Source: Massilia sp. BSC265
Lineage (GTDB): Bacteria > Pseudomonadota > Gammaproteobacteria > Burkholderiales > Burkholderiaceae_D
Direction: 5' to 3'
NCBI RefSeq assembly: GCF_000740675.1
Contig: NZ_JPXI01000008.1
Span: forward strand, 1 to 57,452
DNA: 57,452 bases
Shown here piece by piece: positions 24,743 to 36,329 of this stretch. Made by a program: the position numbers and the translations under genes. The notes under the pieces are model-generated. The model searched no databases. It was not told the origin of the DNA and was given only the letters and a program-made list of their open reading frames with translations. Numbering within the stretch: the stretch's first letter is position 1; each line of letters begins with the position of its first letter.

Positions 24743-25126
24743 TCAGGAGAAGCTGGCTGGCGGCGCCCGTGACTGCGCCGGTGTCCACGCGAACTGCGGG
24801 GAAGGGGACTGGTAGAAAAGCCGCGGGTAGGATTCCATCGCAACGATGGCGAGGGGCAGGTCGGCTGGAGAAGGCGGCACCACCGGCGCGTGGTGCGAGC
24901 AGCACAGGTCGCAATGCATCATGTCGGGCATCGCGCCGGGCACCTCGTCCGGGCCGTCGGCCATTGGCATCATGACCATGCCGGCCGCGGTACAGATTTC
25001 GCTCGTGTGCACAGAAAGCTGCGGCGGTGCGAAGGCATGCGACAGCGCAGGCGCGAACAGGCTGAACAGGAAGGCCACGAGGGCGATCCATGCGCGCAAG
25101 ACCTGGGTTGTCGATGACCTGTGCAT
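24743..25126 (-). CDS. DUF2946 family exported/membrane protein
   Basis: 127 residues. A hydrophobic N-terminal segment (about 10-32, LRAWIALVAFLFSLFAPALSHA) acts as signal or anchor; the body has His/Cys/Met clusters, HTSEICTAAGMVMMPM and MMHCDLCCSHHAP, characteristic of DUF2946, and suited to metal binding. The start at 25126 is preferred because the open frame upstream runs antisense through the ABC-F gene. Probably first gene of an operon with the TonB receptor; a metal-related role is inference from these residues and context. Confidence 0.82.
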   Translation of the reverse strand: MHRSSTTQVLRAWIALVAFLFSLFAPALSHAFAPPQLSVHTSEICTAAGMVMMPMADGPDEVPGAMPDMMHCDLCCSHHAPVVPPSPADLPLAIVAMESYPRLFYQSPSPQFAWTPAQSRAPPASFS

Positions 25127-25312
25127 GTCACTATTATAGCCAGCGTCCACAAGGGAGGCGCCGGACTGCCCCATGTCGAAGTTTGATATCATTCCAGCAT
25201 ATTCACTTTGGAGGTGTCGTCCAATGCGCCATTGATGCCGCCGTCTGCTTGACGGCCAGTTCTTCCCACCTTCCCGCAACAGCGGGGGAGTTCCGGCATC
25301 CATGGAGGTTTC

Positions 25313-26926
<1,614 letters not shown>

Positions 26927-26959
26927 TCGCGGATCACATTGCAGGAAGACGAAAGACCC

Positions 26960-27979
26960 ATGTTGCGCACGCTAGTCATTTCCCCCAACTGGATCGGCGA
27001 CGCCGTCATGGCGCAGCCGCTGCTGCGCCGCCTGCGCGAAAAGCACCCCGAGCGGCCGATCGACGTGCTGGCGCCGACCTGGGTGGCGCCGGTCTGGCAC
27101 GCGATGCGCGAAGTGGACGAGGTCATCGAGTCGCCCTTCAAGCATGGCGCGCTGCAGTGGAAGGAGCGCAAGGCCTTCGCCAAGATGCTGGAGGCGCGCG
27201 GCTATCTTGACTCCTACGTGCTGCCGAACACCCTCAAATTCGCCTTGATTCCTTGGCTGGCCGGCATCAGGAAGCGCGTCGGCTACAAGGGCGAGATGCG
27301 CTATGGCCTGGTCAATGTGATGCACCACGACGACAAGGCCGCGCCGCGCCCGATGGCGCAGTTCTATGCCGCGCTGGCCGACGAGCCGGTGCGCCACCTG
27401 CCGCGCCCGGAAAAACTGCCGGAGCCGCAGATGTCGGTCGAGCCCGCACAGGCCGACGCCGCCATCGCCCGCCTGGGGCTGCCGCCGGGCGCCTACGTGG
27501 CCTTCGCCCCCGGTGCCGAGTTCGGCCCGGCCAAGCGTTGGCCGGCGCCATACTTCGCCGAGCTGGCCCGAACTATCCGCGCCAATGTTCCGGATGCGCA
27601 GATCCTGCTGCTCGGTTCGCCGAAGGACCGCGCCGTCTGCGACGAGATCACCGCCATCGTGCCGGAAGCGCACAACCTGGCCGGCTCCACCTCGCTGAGC
27701 GAGGCCATCGCGCTGATTTCGCGCGCGGCCGCGGTGGTGACCAACGACTCCGGCCTGATGCACATCGGCGCCGCGCTGCGCCGTCCGGTGGTGGCGATCT
27801 ACGGCCCGACCGACCCGCGCCATACGCCGCCGCTGTCCGAGCTGGCCAGGATCCTGTGGCTGCACATCGCGTGCTCGCCCTGCCAGCAGCGCGAGTGCCC
27901 GCTGGGCCACCAGAACTGCATGAAACAGATTCTGCCAAACGACGTGTGGCAACCGCTGCAGCCCATGCTCGCAGCCTGA
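26960..27979 (+). CDS. waaF: ADP-heptose--LPS heptosyltransferase II
   Basis: 339 residues, glycosyltransferase family 9. It transfers the second heptose to the LPS inner core. Visible: SPNWIGDAVMAQPLLRRL at the N-terminus, FAPGAEFGPAKRWP in the middle, and VTNDSGLMHIGAALRRPVVAIYGPTDP of the donor-binding domain, all typical of WaaF. The start at 26960 follows AGGAAGACGAAAG; the longer frame from 26939 adds seven unsupported residues. Followed after 25 bases by hldD, which makes the donor sugar, so the two form a functional operon. Confidence 0.95.
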   Translation: MLRTLVISPNWIGDAVMAQPLLRRLREKHPERPIDVLAPTWVAPVWHAMREVDEVIESPFKHGALQWKERKAFAKMLEARGYLDSYVLPNTLKFALIPWLAGIRKRVGYKGEMRYGLVNVMHHDDKAAPRPMAQFYAALADEPVRHLPRPEKLPEPQMSVEPAQADAAIARLGLPPGAYVAFAPGAEFGPAKRWPAPYFAELARTIRANVPDAQILLLGSPKDRAVCDEITAIVPEAHNLAGSTSLSEAIALISRAAAVVTNDSGLMHIGAALRRPVVAIYGPTDPRHTPPLSELARILWLHIACSPCQQRECPLGHQNCMKQILPNDVWQPLQPMLAA

Positions 27980-28004
27980 ATGAAATAGTGAAACGAGGTA
28001 GAAA

Positions 28005-29006
28005 ATGATACTGGTTACTGGCGCAGCAGGCTTCATCGGAGCCAACCTGGTCCACGCACTGTCGCAGCGCAAGCCCTTCAGCGTGTTCGCAGTCGATAAC
28101 ATGGCGCGTCCGGAGAAGTTCCTGAACATCGTCGACGCCGAAGTAGCCGACTATGCGGACAAGGAGGACTTCCTGGTTCGCCTGAAGGCCGGCGAATTCG
28201 ACGGCAAGTTTTCAAGCGTGCTGCACCAGGGCGCCTGCTCCAACACCATGGAGACCGACGGCCGCTACATGATGAAGAATAACTACGAGTACACCATCGC
28301 GCTGTTCGAATACTGCCAGCGCGAGCGTATTCCCTTCATCTACGCCTCGTCGGCTGCGGTGTACGGCGGCGGCAGCGTGTTCAAGGAAAAGCGCCAGCAC
28401 GAGCGCCCGCTCAACGTCTACGGCTATTCGAAGTTCCTGTTCGACCAGTACATGCGCCGCTACTGGCAGCAACACGGCATGCACAAAGGCAACCAGGTCG
28501 TGGGCCTGCGCTACTTCAACGTGTACGGTCCGCTGGAAGGGCACAAGGGCACGATGGCCTCGGTCCCCTTCCACCAGTTCCACCAGTTCCAGAAAGAAGG
28601 CAAGGTCAAGCTGTTCGGCGCCAACGAAGGCTACGAGGCCGGCACCCAGATGCGCGACTTCATCTACGTGGAAGACGTGGTGAAGGTCAACCTGTTCTTC
28701 CTGGACAATCCGGACAAGCGGGGCATCTTCAACCTCGGCACCGGCCGCGCCCAGCCCTTCAACGACCTGGCGGTAGCCACGGTCAACGCACTCGCCAACC
28801 AGGGCGGCACGCCGTTCACGCTCGCGCAGATCGTGGAACAGGGCCTGCTCGAATACCTGCCCTTCCCGGACAAGCTGAAGGGCAAGTACCAGAGCTTCAC
28901 CCAGGCCGATATCGGGGCACTGCGCGCCGCTGGCTACACCGAGCCCTTTACCGACGTCGCCACGGGCGTTGCCAAATACATGGACTATTTGAAAGTAGGG
29001 CGCTGA
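28005..29006 (+). CDS. hldD: ADP-L-glycero-D-manno-heptose 6-epimerase
   Basis: 333 residues, extended SDR family. It converts ADP-D-glycero- to ADP-L-glycero-manno-heptose, the donor used by WaaF. The nucleotide-binding GxxGxxG is VTGAAGFIG at the N-terminus; the catalytic YxxxK is in [13 protein letters not shown] (about 140); [11 protein letters not shown] and [14 protein letters not shown] are family hallmarks. The start at 28005 is canonical. Directly behind waaF in the same operon (also known as rfaD/gmhD). An inverted repeat at 29017-29056 follows but has a long loop and no T run. Confidence 0.96.
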   Translation: MILVTGAAGFIGANLVHALSQRKPFSVFAVDNMARPEKFLNIVDAEVADYADKEDFLVRLKAGEFDGKFSSVLHQGACSNTMETDGRYMMKNNYEYTIALFEYCQRERIPFIYASSAAVYGGGSVFKEKRQHERPLNVYGYSKFLFDQYMRRYWQQHGMHKGNQVVGLRYFNVYGPLEGHKGTMASVPFHQFHQFQKEGKVKLFGANEGYEAGTQMRDFIYVEDVVKVNLFFLDNPDKRGIFNLGTGRAQPFNDLAVATVNALANQGGTPFTLAQIVEQGLLEYLPFPDKLKGKYQSFTQADIGALRAAGYTEPFTDVATGVAKYMDYLKVGR

Positions 29007-29150
29007 GCAATTCAGAAGCTCATCTAATGGCTCATCCATCATTTATAAGATGAGCTGATGGATCCAGCGGGCGGCATTCACGCGCCGTCCCGCATGGCCG
29101 TCGTGTAGACTGGGATCACGTTCTACTTTGACAACACGACGGCTTCCCCG

Positions 29151-30308
29151 ATGAGCGCAAACCTGACCGGACACCTGTCCCCGGACGATCCCGAGCTGTC
29201 GCCCGTCACGCGCGCGATGGTGGCGCTGCGCGGGCAGATCGTAGAGGCCTGGATGATCGAAGTGCGCGCCGCGGTGCCGCAGGCGAAGGAACTAGCGCTG
29301 CCGATCGCCGAGAACACGCTGCCGGCCTACTACGACACCCTGGCCGCGCTGCTCACCCCGGGCCATTCGGCGCGCCTGCTCACCGACCTCGGCGCGCTTG
29401 CCAGCGAGCATGGCGGCGAGCGTGCGCGCATGACGAGCTACGACGCCACCGCCGTCATCCACGAGATGCAGATCTTCCGCGACGTGATGTTCCGCGAGCT
29501 GGAGCGCCACGGCGTGCCGCTCGACGACGGGCAGCGCGCGATGCTGTTCGCCCATATCGACGCCACCATCCGCGAGAGCGCGAATTCCTTCACGGTGGTG
29601 CAGGCGGCCCTGCGCGAGCAGTTTGTCGCGGCGATGGCGCACGACCTGCGCACGCCGCTGTCGACGGCCCAGATGGCGGCCGAGATGATCAACCATACCT
29701 CGCAGGATCCCAACGCCAGGCGCTTCGCCGAAAAGATCGTGGCCAGCACCCAGCGCATCGACGGCATGACGCGCGAGCTGCTCGACCGCATCGCCTTTTG
29801 CAAGACCGGAAAGATCACCTTGCAGATCGATCGCGTCGACATGGCGGAGCTGGTGCGCGAGGTGGCGCGGTCGGCCGAGGCCTTCCATTCGGTCGAGCTG
29901 GCCGTCGACGCCGAACCCGTCGAAGGCTGGTGGTGCGGCGAAGCGATCCGGCGCGCGGTCGAGAACCTGGTCAACAATGCGATCAAGTACGGCGACGGCG
30001 AGGCGCCCATCCGGCTGACGGTGTCGACCACGGTCGAGCGGGTGCAGGTGATGGTGCATAACCAGGGCCCGCCCATCGCGCCGGAAGACAGTGAAAGCGT
30101 CTTCCAGCTGTATCGCCGTGCCGGCAACCAGGGCCTGGCCGAGGGCAAGGGCGAAGGCTGGGGCGTGGGCCTGCCCTACGTGCGGCGTGTGGCCGAAGCC
30201 CATGGCGGCAGCGTGATGATGTCCAGCTCCATCGAGGACGGCACCACCTTCGTCATCGACCTCCCGGCCGATGCGCGGCCCTTTGCAGGCGCACCCACCG
30301 CCGCCTGA
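29151..30308 (+). CDS. Soluble sensor histidine kinase
   Basis: 385 residues without membrane helices. The N-terminal about 130 residues are a helical sensory region resembling the RsbRD/RsbT-antagonist-type domain (AWMIEVRAAVPQ... with a helix bundle). HisKA follows with the phospho-acceptor in AMAHDLRTPLSTAQ (His164), then HATPase_c: N box ENLVNNAIKYGD, G boxes GEGWGVGLPYV and GGSVMMSSS. No receiver domain and no adjacent response regulator, so it is an orphan cytoplasmic kinase; signal and partner unknown. Confidence 0.88.
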   Translation: MSANLTGHLSPDDPELSPVTRAMVALRGQIVEAWMIEVRAAVPQAKELALPIAENTLPAYYDTLAALLTPGHSARLLTDLGALASEHGGERARMTSYDATAVIHEMQIFRDVMFRELERHGVPLDDGQRAMLFAHIDATIRESANSFTVVQAALREQFVAAMAHDLRTPLSTAQMAAEMINHTSQDPNARRFAEKIVASTQRIDGMTRELLDRIAFCKTGKITLQIDRVDMAELVREVARSAEAFHSVELAVDAEPVEGWWCGEAIRRAVENLVNNAIKYGDGEAPIRLTVSTTVERVQVMVHNQGPPIAPEDSESVFQLYRRAGNQGLAEGKGEGWGVGLPYVRRVAEAHGGSVMMSSSIEDGTTFVIDLPADARPFAGAPTAA

Positions 30309-30326
30309 GGAGTACGCAGGCTCGCC

Positions 30327-30740
30327 CTACGCGGACTTTTTCGACATCATGCCGTGACCGCCCACGGGCTCGGTCTCGAAGCGCTCGCCGAAGCCGGCAA
30401 TCAAGGGACGGCCCTTGGCGATCGCCGCCTGCACGGACGGTAGCGACAGCGAGGCCTTGTGGCTGGCCTGGTCGATCCAGGTCTCGGTGATCCACAGCGC
30501 GTCCGCATCCTGCTTGTCCTTGGCGATGCCGTAGCTGAGGCAGCCCGGCATGGCCGCCGTGCCCTCCAGCAGGATGGCGACGAGGGCGTCGCGCTGGCCC
30601 GGCTGGGCGCGCATTTTTCCGATCAATCCGTACATGGGGGCGGCTTCCTTCCTGTCTGGCCTGCTCTGGGCCGGGGTGGCGAGGGGCAGGGCGGCCAGCG
30701 CAACCAGTGTGGTAGCGGCGGTGCGGCGGGTGATGGTCAT
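30327..30740 (-). CDS. Exported antibiotic-biosynthesis-monooxygenase-fold protein
   Basis: 137 residues. N-terminus MTITRRTAATTLVALAALPLA carries an RR pair followed by a hydrophobic core, a Tat-like signal. The mature part is an ABM-type ferredoxin-fold dimer protein: MYGLIGKMRAQPGQRDALVAIL, LSYGIAKDKQDADALWITETW and SHKASLSLPSVQAAI. Members range from quinol monooxygenases to heme-related enzymes; most small ones are unassigned. The start at 30740 has GGGACA upstream; the longer frame is not plausible. Confidence 0.82.
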   Translation of the reverse strand: MTITRRTAATTLVALAALPLATPAQSRPDRKEAAPMYGLIGKMRAQPGQRDALVAILLEGTAAMPGCLSYGIAKDKQDADALWITETWIDQASHKASLSLPSVQAAIAKGRPLIAGFGERFETEPVGGHGMMSKKSA

Positions 30741-30859
30741 GGCGTGTCCCTGTGCGATAGACGGCAAGTATAGGCGCACGCGGGATGGCGCGGCAATGCG
30801 GAGTGTGCAGCCTGTGTATGCCGGGTTAAGATCACGGATTGCCACGCCGGCACTTCTAC

Positions 30860-32524
30860 ATGGATTCTTCGATGCGACTTTCCCGTCTTGCCCTTGCCGC
30901 CGTACTTTCCCTGTCCACCAGCGCCTTTGCCCAGCAGGCCCCCGCCGTCTCCGAACCGGTCTTGCGCGGCCACCTGGCCTTCCTCGCCGACGACCTGTTC
31001 GAGGGCCGCGGCACCGGCCAGCGCGGCGGCGATCTCACGGTGCGCTACCTCGAGACCCAGGCCGCGATCATCGGTTTGAGGCCGGCCTTTCCCAACGAGG
31101 CGGGAGGCGGCTACCGCCAGAAGGTCGAGATCGAAGGGACCAGGCTGCTGCCCGGCAGCGCGGTCAGCTTCCAGGCAGGCGCCAAGCGCATTGCTCCGGA
31201 AATCGGCAAGGGCATCGTGTTTGGCACCGCCAGCGGGCGCGCGGCGCTGGCCTTCGATGCGCCGCTGGTCTTCGTCGGCTACGGCGTCTCGGCGCCCGAG
31301 GAAAAGTGGGACGACTACAAGGACGTCGACGTCAAGGGCAAGATCCTGGTCATGATGGTCAACGATCCGCAGCCCACCGCGGAGGAACCGAACCGTTTCG
31401 CCGGCAAGGCCTACACCTGGTACGGCCGCTGGCTGTACAAATTCGAGGAAGCGGTGCGCAAGGGCGCGGCCGGCGCGCTGCTGATCCACACGACGCCTTC
31501 CTCCTCCTACCCGTGGAGCGTGCCGGCCAACGGCTTTTCGCACGAGCGCTTCCGCCTGGCCGGCCCGGGCAACCCGGTCGAAGGCTGGCTGCACGAAGAC
31601 ACCGCGCGCGAGTTGTTCGCGGCCGGTGGTTTCGACCTCGATGCGCTGCGCGCCCAGGCCGAGCGCCGCGACTTCCGCCCGGTGGACCTGAAGATCGCGG
31701 CCCGCGTCGAGCTCAAGTCGGCCATCCGCACCGTCGAGCAGTACAACGTCGCCGGCATCGTGCCGGGCACCGACCCGAAGCTGAAGGAACAGGCGGTGGT
31801 GTATTCCTCGCACTGGGACCACATGGGCATCGACGAGGCCCCGCAAACCGGGACCGGGGCGCCGGACCGGAAGGACCGGATCTACAACGGCGCCATCGAC
31901 AACGCCTCCGGCACCGCCGCGCTGCTGGCGATGGCTGCGGAAGCGGTGAAAAAGCCGGCGCGCCGCACCCAGGTGTTCCTGTGGCCGGCCGCCGAGGAGC
32001 AGGGCCTGCTGGGCAGCGCCGCCTACGTGAAGAACCCGGCCGTGCCGCTGGCCCGGACCGCCGCCGACCTCAACCTCGACAGCCTGAACTTCGTCGGCAA
32101 GACGAAGGATATCGGCGTGCCGGGCGCCGAGCGCAGCACCCTGTACGACACAGCGGCACGGGTGGCGAAGCAGATGGGGCTCAAGCTGGCCCCGACCATC
32201 CCCGACCTGTCGGGCTCCTACTTCCGCGCCGACCACTTCAACTTCGCCAAGGCGGGCGTGCCGGCCTTTAACGTGGGCTCGGCCGTGTTCTCGGGTGACG
32301 GCCATTTCGAGTTCGCGCACGACCATGCGGCCTCGAGCGAGAAGATGGTGGGCTTCAAGAAGGACTACCACCAGGTGACCGACGAGTACCGCCCGGACTG
32401 GGACCTGTCGGGCATGGTGCAGCAGGCCCAGTTCACGCTCAACCTGGGTTATGCGGTAGCCAACGCCCCGGTCATGCCGTCCTGGAAGAAGGGGGACCCG
32501 TTCGGCAGCCGCCTCAAACGCTGA
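30860..32524 (+). CDS. Secreted M28-family zinc peptidase
   Basis: About 554 residues: signal peptide (cleaved near AFAQQA), a protease-associated (PA-like) insert (about 110-270) and an M28 aminopeptidase catalytic domain. Metal-site segments visible: SSHWDHMG (first His and Asp region), NGAIDNASGTAALL (bridging Asp), PAAEEQGLLGS (catalytic Glu pair), DLNLDSLNF, and a late His in FAHDHAA. A periplasmic or secreted aminopeptidase is expected. No clear ribosome site; 30860 or 30872 (MRLSRLALAAV) are equally possible starts, both giving a signal peptide. Convergent with the following hybrid kinase gene, stop codons one base apart. Confidence 0.88.
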   Translation: MDSSMRLSRLALAAVLSLSTSAFAQQAPAVSEPVLRGHLAFLADDLFEGRGTGQRGGDLTVRYLETQAAIIGLRPAFPNEAGGGYRQKVEIEGTRLLPGSAVSFQAGAKRIAPEIGKGIVFGTASGRAALAFDAPLVFVGYGVSAPEEKWDDYKDVDVKGKILVMMVNDPQPTAEEPNRFAGKAYTWYGRWLYKFEEAVRKGAAGALLIHTTPSSSYPWSVPANGFSHERFRLAGPGNPVEGWLHEDTARELFAAGGFDLDALRAQAERRDFRPVDLKIAARVELKSAIRTVEQYNVAGIVPGTDPKLKEQAVVYSSHWDHMGIDEAPQTGTGAPDRKDRIYNGAIDNASGTAALLAMAAEAVKKPARRTQVFLWPAAEEQGLLGSAAYVKNPAVPLARTAADLNLDSLNFVGKTKDIGVPGAERSTLYDTAARVAKQMGLKLAPTIPDLSGSYFRADHFNFAKAGVPAFNVGSAVFSGDGHFEFAHDHAASSEKMVGFKKDYHQVTDEYRPDWDLSGMVQQAQFTLNLGYAVANAPVMPSWKKGDPFGSRLKR

Positions 32525-32525
32525 G

Positions 32526-35111
32526 CTACACGCGAGACGACTCGGTGACGGCGCCGGCGAGGATCTTCTCCAGCGCCGCCATGTCCACCGGTTTCACCAG
32601 GTGGTGGTCGAAGCCGGCCGCCGCGCTGTTGCGCCGGTCCTGGTCCTGGCCGTAGCCGGTCACCGCCACCAGGACCGCGCCGGCGGTGGCCGGATGGCGG
32701 CGCAGGCGGCGCGCCAGTTCGTAGCCGTCCATCTCGGGCAGCCCGATGTCGAGCAGGCAGAGCTCGGGCGCAAAGGATGCCGCCTGCGCCAGCGCTTCGA
32801 GCGAATCGTGCTCCACCCGCACCTCGTGGCCCTGCGCGCCCACGTACATGGCCAGCATCTGGGCCGCGTCGACGTTGTCGTCCACCACCAGCACCCGCGA
32901 GCGCGATCCCGGCAGGGCAGTGCCGCCGGTTCCCATCGTTTCGTTGCCGCCGCGTTCCACGCAGCGCGGCAGGCGCACCGTGAAGCTGCTCCCCATGCCC
33001 TGGCCGGCGCTGGTCACGTGTACGTCGCCACCGTGCAGTTCGACCAGGCTGCGCACCAGCGCCAGGCCGATGCCCAGGCCCCCGAGCGAACGGTCGGGCG
33101 TCCTCTCGCCCTGCACGAACATGTCGAAAGCGCGTTCCTGCTCCGCCGGGAGCATGCCGATGCCGTTGTCGCGCACTTCCACCAGCACATCCGCCCCGGC
33201 GCAGGTCACCCGCACCATGACGCGGCCGCCGCGGTCGGTGAACTTGGCGGCGTTGTGCAGCAGGTTGCCCACCACCTGCACCAGCCGCTTGCGGTCGCCC
33301 AGCACGAAGCAGGGCCGGGGCAGCAGCTGCACGTCGAGGTGGTGGTCCTTGCCGTGCACCAGCGCCTGCACTTGTTCGGTGGCGTCCAGAACGACGGCGT
33401 TGATGTCGATGCGCTCCTTGCTCAGGACCACCAGGCCGCGCGTGACGCGCGAGACGTCCAGCAGGTCGTCCACCAGGCCGGCCATGTGGCGCGCCTGGCG
33501 CGCGATGATGGCGCTGATCTGCTTGACGCGCGCCGGGTCGAGGCCCTGCTGGCCCAGAAGCTGGGCGCCCGAGGAGATCGGCGCCAGCGGGTTGCGCAGC
33601 TCGTGCGCCAGCATCGCCAGGAATTCGTTCTTGCGCTGGTCGGCCTGGCGCAGGGCTTCCTCGGCGCGCACGCGCTCGGTGATGTCCTGCATGGTGCCGC
33701 GCAGCGCCACCACCCGTCCATCCGCCCCGTGCACGCTCTCGCAGCGGTAGTCGAGCCAGATGCGGTGGCCGTCGGCGTGGAAGGCGTGCAGCTGCAGCTT
33801 GCCGCTGCCGCCCGGCTTCCTGTTATGCACCAGTTCGCTGGTCAGCCGCTGCACCTGCTGCCAGGACTCCTCGCTCAGCACGGTGCCGCGCTGCTGCGGA
33901 AAGGGTGGCAGCGTCCGCCCGAAGATGTGCGGCACCGAATCGGACACCTCGATGTCCTCGCTGTCCAGGTTCCAGTGCCAGGTGCCGAAGCGCGCCAGCA
34001 TATGGGTTTCGCGCAGCGCAGATTCCTTGGCGGCGAGCTGGCGCGAGCGCTCCGCCAGGAGCGCGGCGGCGTCGGCCATGGCGCCCGCCACCTCCGAGGC
34101 CTCGCGCACGTGCACGTCGTCGAGCGGAGGCGGCGTCTCCCCCTTGCCGAGCGCCAAGGCCTGGCCGGTGAGTGCCTGTACCGAGCGCGCCAGGCGGCCG
34201 CCGATCAGCCAGGCCAGGCACAGGCCGATCGCGAACAGGACCGTGGCGACGCCGGCCATCATCGCGAGTTGCCCCAGCAGTTCCTGTCGCAAGGTCTCGC
34301 GCGGGATACCGATCGCGACGCCCCAGCCGCTGAGTGCGGAAAGGGAGTAGGTGCTCAGCAAAGGCACCCCTTCGCGCGAGCGTGAATCGATGGTGCCTTC
34401 GGTCTGGCGGGCAGCCGCGTCGCGCAGCAGCGGATTGACCGGGTGGCCGATCGATTTGTCGCGGTTGATGTTGCGGTTGAAGATGATGCCCTTGCGGTCG
34501 AACAGCGAGGCGACCGCACCTTCCGGTACCGAGGTCGGACCCAGCAGGCCGTCGAATTCCTCCGGGCCCAGGCCGATGCTCAGGACGTAGCGCACCCGGC
34601 CGCGTACCCGCACCGGCACGTCGACGCTGGCCAGGGCGCTCTTGCGCAGTTCGCCCTGGAACACGTCCGAGACCGCGGGGCGGCTGGTGGCGAAGACCTG
34701 CTCGAGGGAAGGGGTGGGATGGCGCGGCAGCGGCGTGCCGTAGTCGACCGCGGTGTTGATCAGCTGCTGCCCGCTGCGGTCGCGCAGCACGGCGTTCATG
34801 CGTCCACCCGCCAGCGCCAGCGCTTCGCGCGCCTGGTAATGGGTGCGGGCGAAGTCCTCGGCCTGGAGGGCATCGATGGTGGACAGGGTCTGGGCGATCG
34901 ACCGGGCCTCGCGCAGCTTGTTGTCGGTGCTGTGCACCAGCGCGCGCACCGTCTGCAGCGTGTTCTTCTCGATCTGGGCGCGCGCCTTCTGGTACTGGTG
35001 CACGAACAGGATGGATGCGCCGACGACACCGGGCAGCAGGGTGGCCAGCACCAGCCAGAACAGGTAGGCACGCAGGGGCCTGCGGACAATCGAAGAGGTG
35101 ATGCCGGTCAC
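32526..35111 (-). CDS. Hybrid sensor histidine kinase (Cache-HAMP-PAS-HisKA-HATPase-REC)
   Basis: 861 residues. TM1 about 14-37, Cache-like periplasmic sensor about 40-280, TM2 about 284-306, HAMP-like linker, PAS about 370-480, HisKA with His503 in [12 protein letters not shown], HATPase_c with [11 protein letters not shown] and [10 protein letters not shown], and a C-terminal receiver domain (about 735-855) with the phospho-acceptor in [14 protein letters not shown]. No separate output domain, so phosphate probably passes to an unlinked partner. GTG start at 35111. The HisKA-to-REC half closely resembles that of the kinase at 42656, suggesting the two are paralogues. Confidence 0.92.
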   Translation of the reverse strand: MTGITSSIVRRPLRAYLFWLVLATLLPGVVGASILFVHQYQKARAQIEKNTLQTVRALVHSTDNKLREARSIAQTLSTIDALQAEDFARTHYQAREALALAGGRMNAVLRDRSGQQLINTAVDYGTPLPRHPTPSLEQVFATSRPAVSDVFQGELRKSALASVDVPVRVRGRVRYVLSIGLGPEEFDGLLGPTSVPEGAVASLFDRKGIIFNRNINRDKSIGHPVNPLLRDAAARQTEGTIDSRSREGVPLLSTYSLSALSGWGVAIGIPRETLRQELLGQLAMMAGVATVLFAIGLCLAWLIGGRLARSVQALTGQALALGKGETPPPLDDVHVREASEVAGAMADAAALLAERSRQLAAKESALRETHMLARFGTWHWNLDSEDIEVSDSVPHIFGRTLPPFPQQRGTVLSEESWQQVQRLTSELVHNRKPGGSGKLQLHAFHADGHRIWLDYRCESVHGADGRVVALRGTMQDITERVRAEEALRQADQRKNEFLAMLAHELRNPLAPISSGAQLLGQQGLDPARVKQISAIIARQARHMAGLVDDLLDVSRVTRGLVVLSKERIDINAVVLDATEQVQALVHGKDHHLDVQLLPRPCFVLGDRKRLVQVVGNLLHNAAKFTDRGGRVMVRVTCAGADVLVEVRDNGIGMLPAEQERAFDMFVQGERTPDRSLGGLGIGLALVRSLVELHGGDVHVTSAGQGMGSSFTVRLPRCVERGGNETMGTGGTALPGSRSRVLVVDDNVDAAQMLAMYVGAQGHEVRVEHDSLEALAQAASFAPELCLLDIGLPEMDGYELARRLRRHPATAGAVLVAVTGYGQDQDRRNSAAAGFDHHLVKPVDMAALEKILAGAVTESSRV

Positions 35112-35246
35112 GTTATATTCAGGACACTTGGTATTGCCTGATTCTACGTGACATTTCGCCTGTGCACCGTCCCGTTGGCACCCAGCGCGTTCAGGGCGGG
35201 AGCGCCGGGCGCACGGTCTCCGGCAGGTGGGGCAGGGCGGCCGCGT

Positions 35247-35492
35247 TCATGCGCCGTCCACGTTCGCCGAACGGCGGCTCTCCTGCAGCAGCGGCGCCGG
35301 CCTCTGGCTGGCGCCTGCGCGTGCGCCCGTGCATGGGTCGGCTTCGGGTTCGAACGAGGCCAGTTCTTCGTCCACTGCGGCGCCCAGCGCCAGCACCAGC
35401 GCATTGTGGCAGCGCTCGCGCCGCTCGCAGGGCAGTACCAGGGTGCCGTGCACCTGGCACGCGTCGTCGATGCGGGTATTCAGGGTCAGCAT
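35247..35492 (-). CDS. Small unrecognised protein coupled to the acetyltransferase
   Basis: 81 residues, starting MLTLNTRIDDACQVHGTLVLPCERRERCHN. Its ATG (35490-35492) overlaps the stop of the GNAT gene (ATGCTGA), a layout typical of translational coupling. The N-terminus faintly recalls the beginning of UreE-type proteins (hydrophobic strand then LP.E.R), but the metal-binding parts of UreE are missing. The second half is Cys/Glu-containing and low-complexity. Could be a real small gene or a chance frame in G+C-rich DNA. Confidence 0.4.
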   Translation of the reverse strand: MLTLNTRIDDACQVHGTLVLPCERRERCHNALVLALGAAVDEELASFEPEADPCTGARAGASQRPAPLLQESRRSANVDGA

Positions 35493-36019
35493 GGGCGCAT
35501 CCGCGAGAACAGGGTCTTGTACCAGATTGCCGTGGCGCGCCAGTGTCCGTTCGGCGTGGAGCAGTACTCGGGCAGTTCGCCCACGCGCGTGTAGCCGGCC
35601 TTGTCGTACAGCTGCTCGGCCTTGGCGCCGGCTTCGGTATCCAGGAAGAGCAGGCCGCGGCGCAGCGACAGCGCCTCGATCTCGGCCGCCTGCAGCAGGG
35701 CGGTGCCGATGCCGCGCCGCCGCATCGTGCAGTGCACCAGCATCTTCTGCAATTCGGCGCGGTTGCTGCCGTTCGGCTTCTGGCACAGGTCGAGCTGCAC
35801 GCTACCGCAGAGGATGCCGTCGCGCTCGGCCGCGAGCAGCACACGGGTGCCGCGCGCCACATCGTGCTCCACGCTGCTCCAGTACTCGTCCAGCTGCACG
35901 TCGTCGAGGCCCGCCAGGAAGCCGAGCGAATGGCCGTCGGCCACCGCGTCCAGCAGCAGGGTGGCAAGCTGGGGGCGCATCTCCCTGATGGCGCGCGCGT
36001 CGAGTCTGCGGATGATCAT
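35486..36019 (-). CDS. GNAT family N-acetyltransferase
   Basis: 177 residues with GNAT motifs: LLAAERDGILCGSVQLDL (strand 4), LVHCTMRRRGIGTALLQAAE, the acetyl-CoA pyrophosphate loop (R-R-x-G-I-G), and LLFLDTEAGAKAEQLYDKAGYTRVGELPEY at the C-terminal end. The acceptor is unknown. Start 36019 (MIIRRLDARAIREM) has a GGGAGGCAGGC upstream. A small ORF overlaps its stop. Confidence 0.9.
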   Translation of the reverse strand: MIIRRLDARAIREMRPQLATLLLDAVADGHSLGFLAGLDDVQLDEYWSSVEHDVARGTRVLLAAERDGILCGSVQLDLCQKPNGSNRAELQKMLVHCTMRRRGIGTALLQAAEIEALSLRRGLLFLDTEAGAKAEQLYDKAGYTRVGELPEYCSTPNGHWRATAIWYKTLFSRMRPC

Positions 36020-36329
36020 GCCTGCCTCCCTGGGGAATGTTCATGGCGTCGTGCATGGAATCGCCCATGGCACGCATACCCCTGGTTAATGCAGGATGCG
36101 TGCCAGCCCATGGAAAGGGACGAACGGTCGTGCGATATGTTTTCTCTACGATAAGAGCTCAACGACGATGTGGGACAAAAACGTTGCACGGGCGCCATAC
36201 CGTGCACCATTTTGGCAAAAAAACTCCCTTGTTTTGTCGTTTCGCCATCGAGTTCTGCACTGGATTGGACGTATTGTATTTTGCGTGCAGGCAATAAAAA
36301 TTTGCCCCGTAAAACAGAAAGTCACAAAG
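36020..36329. other. Intergenic region ahead of the cheW-receptor pair
   Basis: 310 bases, A+T-richer than the genes, without an ORF I would defend. It must carry the cheW promoter and that of the divergent GNAT gene. No site matched a sigma-28 or sigma-70 consensus convincingly. Confidence 0.45.

Noticed and set aside
29017..29056. Terminator after hldD
   Set aside because: Nine-base arms but a 22-base loop and no T tract; could equally be chance.
30550..32271. 573-codon plus-strand frame overlapping the M28 peptidase
   Set aside because: Out-of-frame shadow (Arg/Gly/Pro-rich) of the peptidase gene.
32601..34385. 594-codon open frame opposite the Cache hybrid kinase
   Set aside because: Antisense shadow with His/Ala/Arg-rich composition; the kinase frame is unmistakable.
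35148..35594. 148-codon plus-strand frame starting after the kinase promoter region
   Set aside because: Antisense to the GNAT gene and small ORF, Ala/Gly/Arg-rich; no ribosome site.
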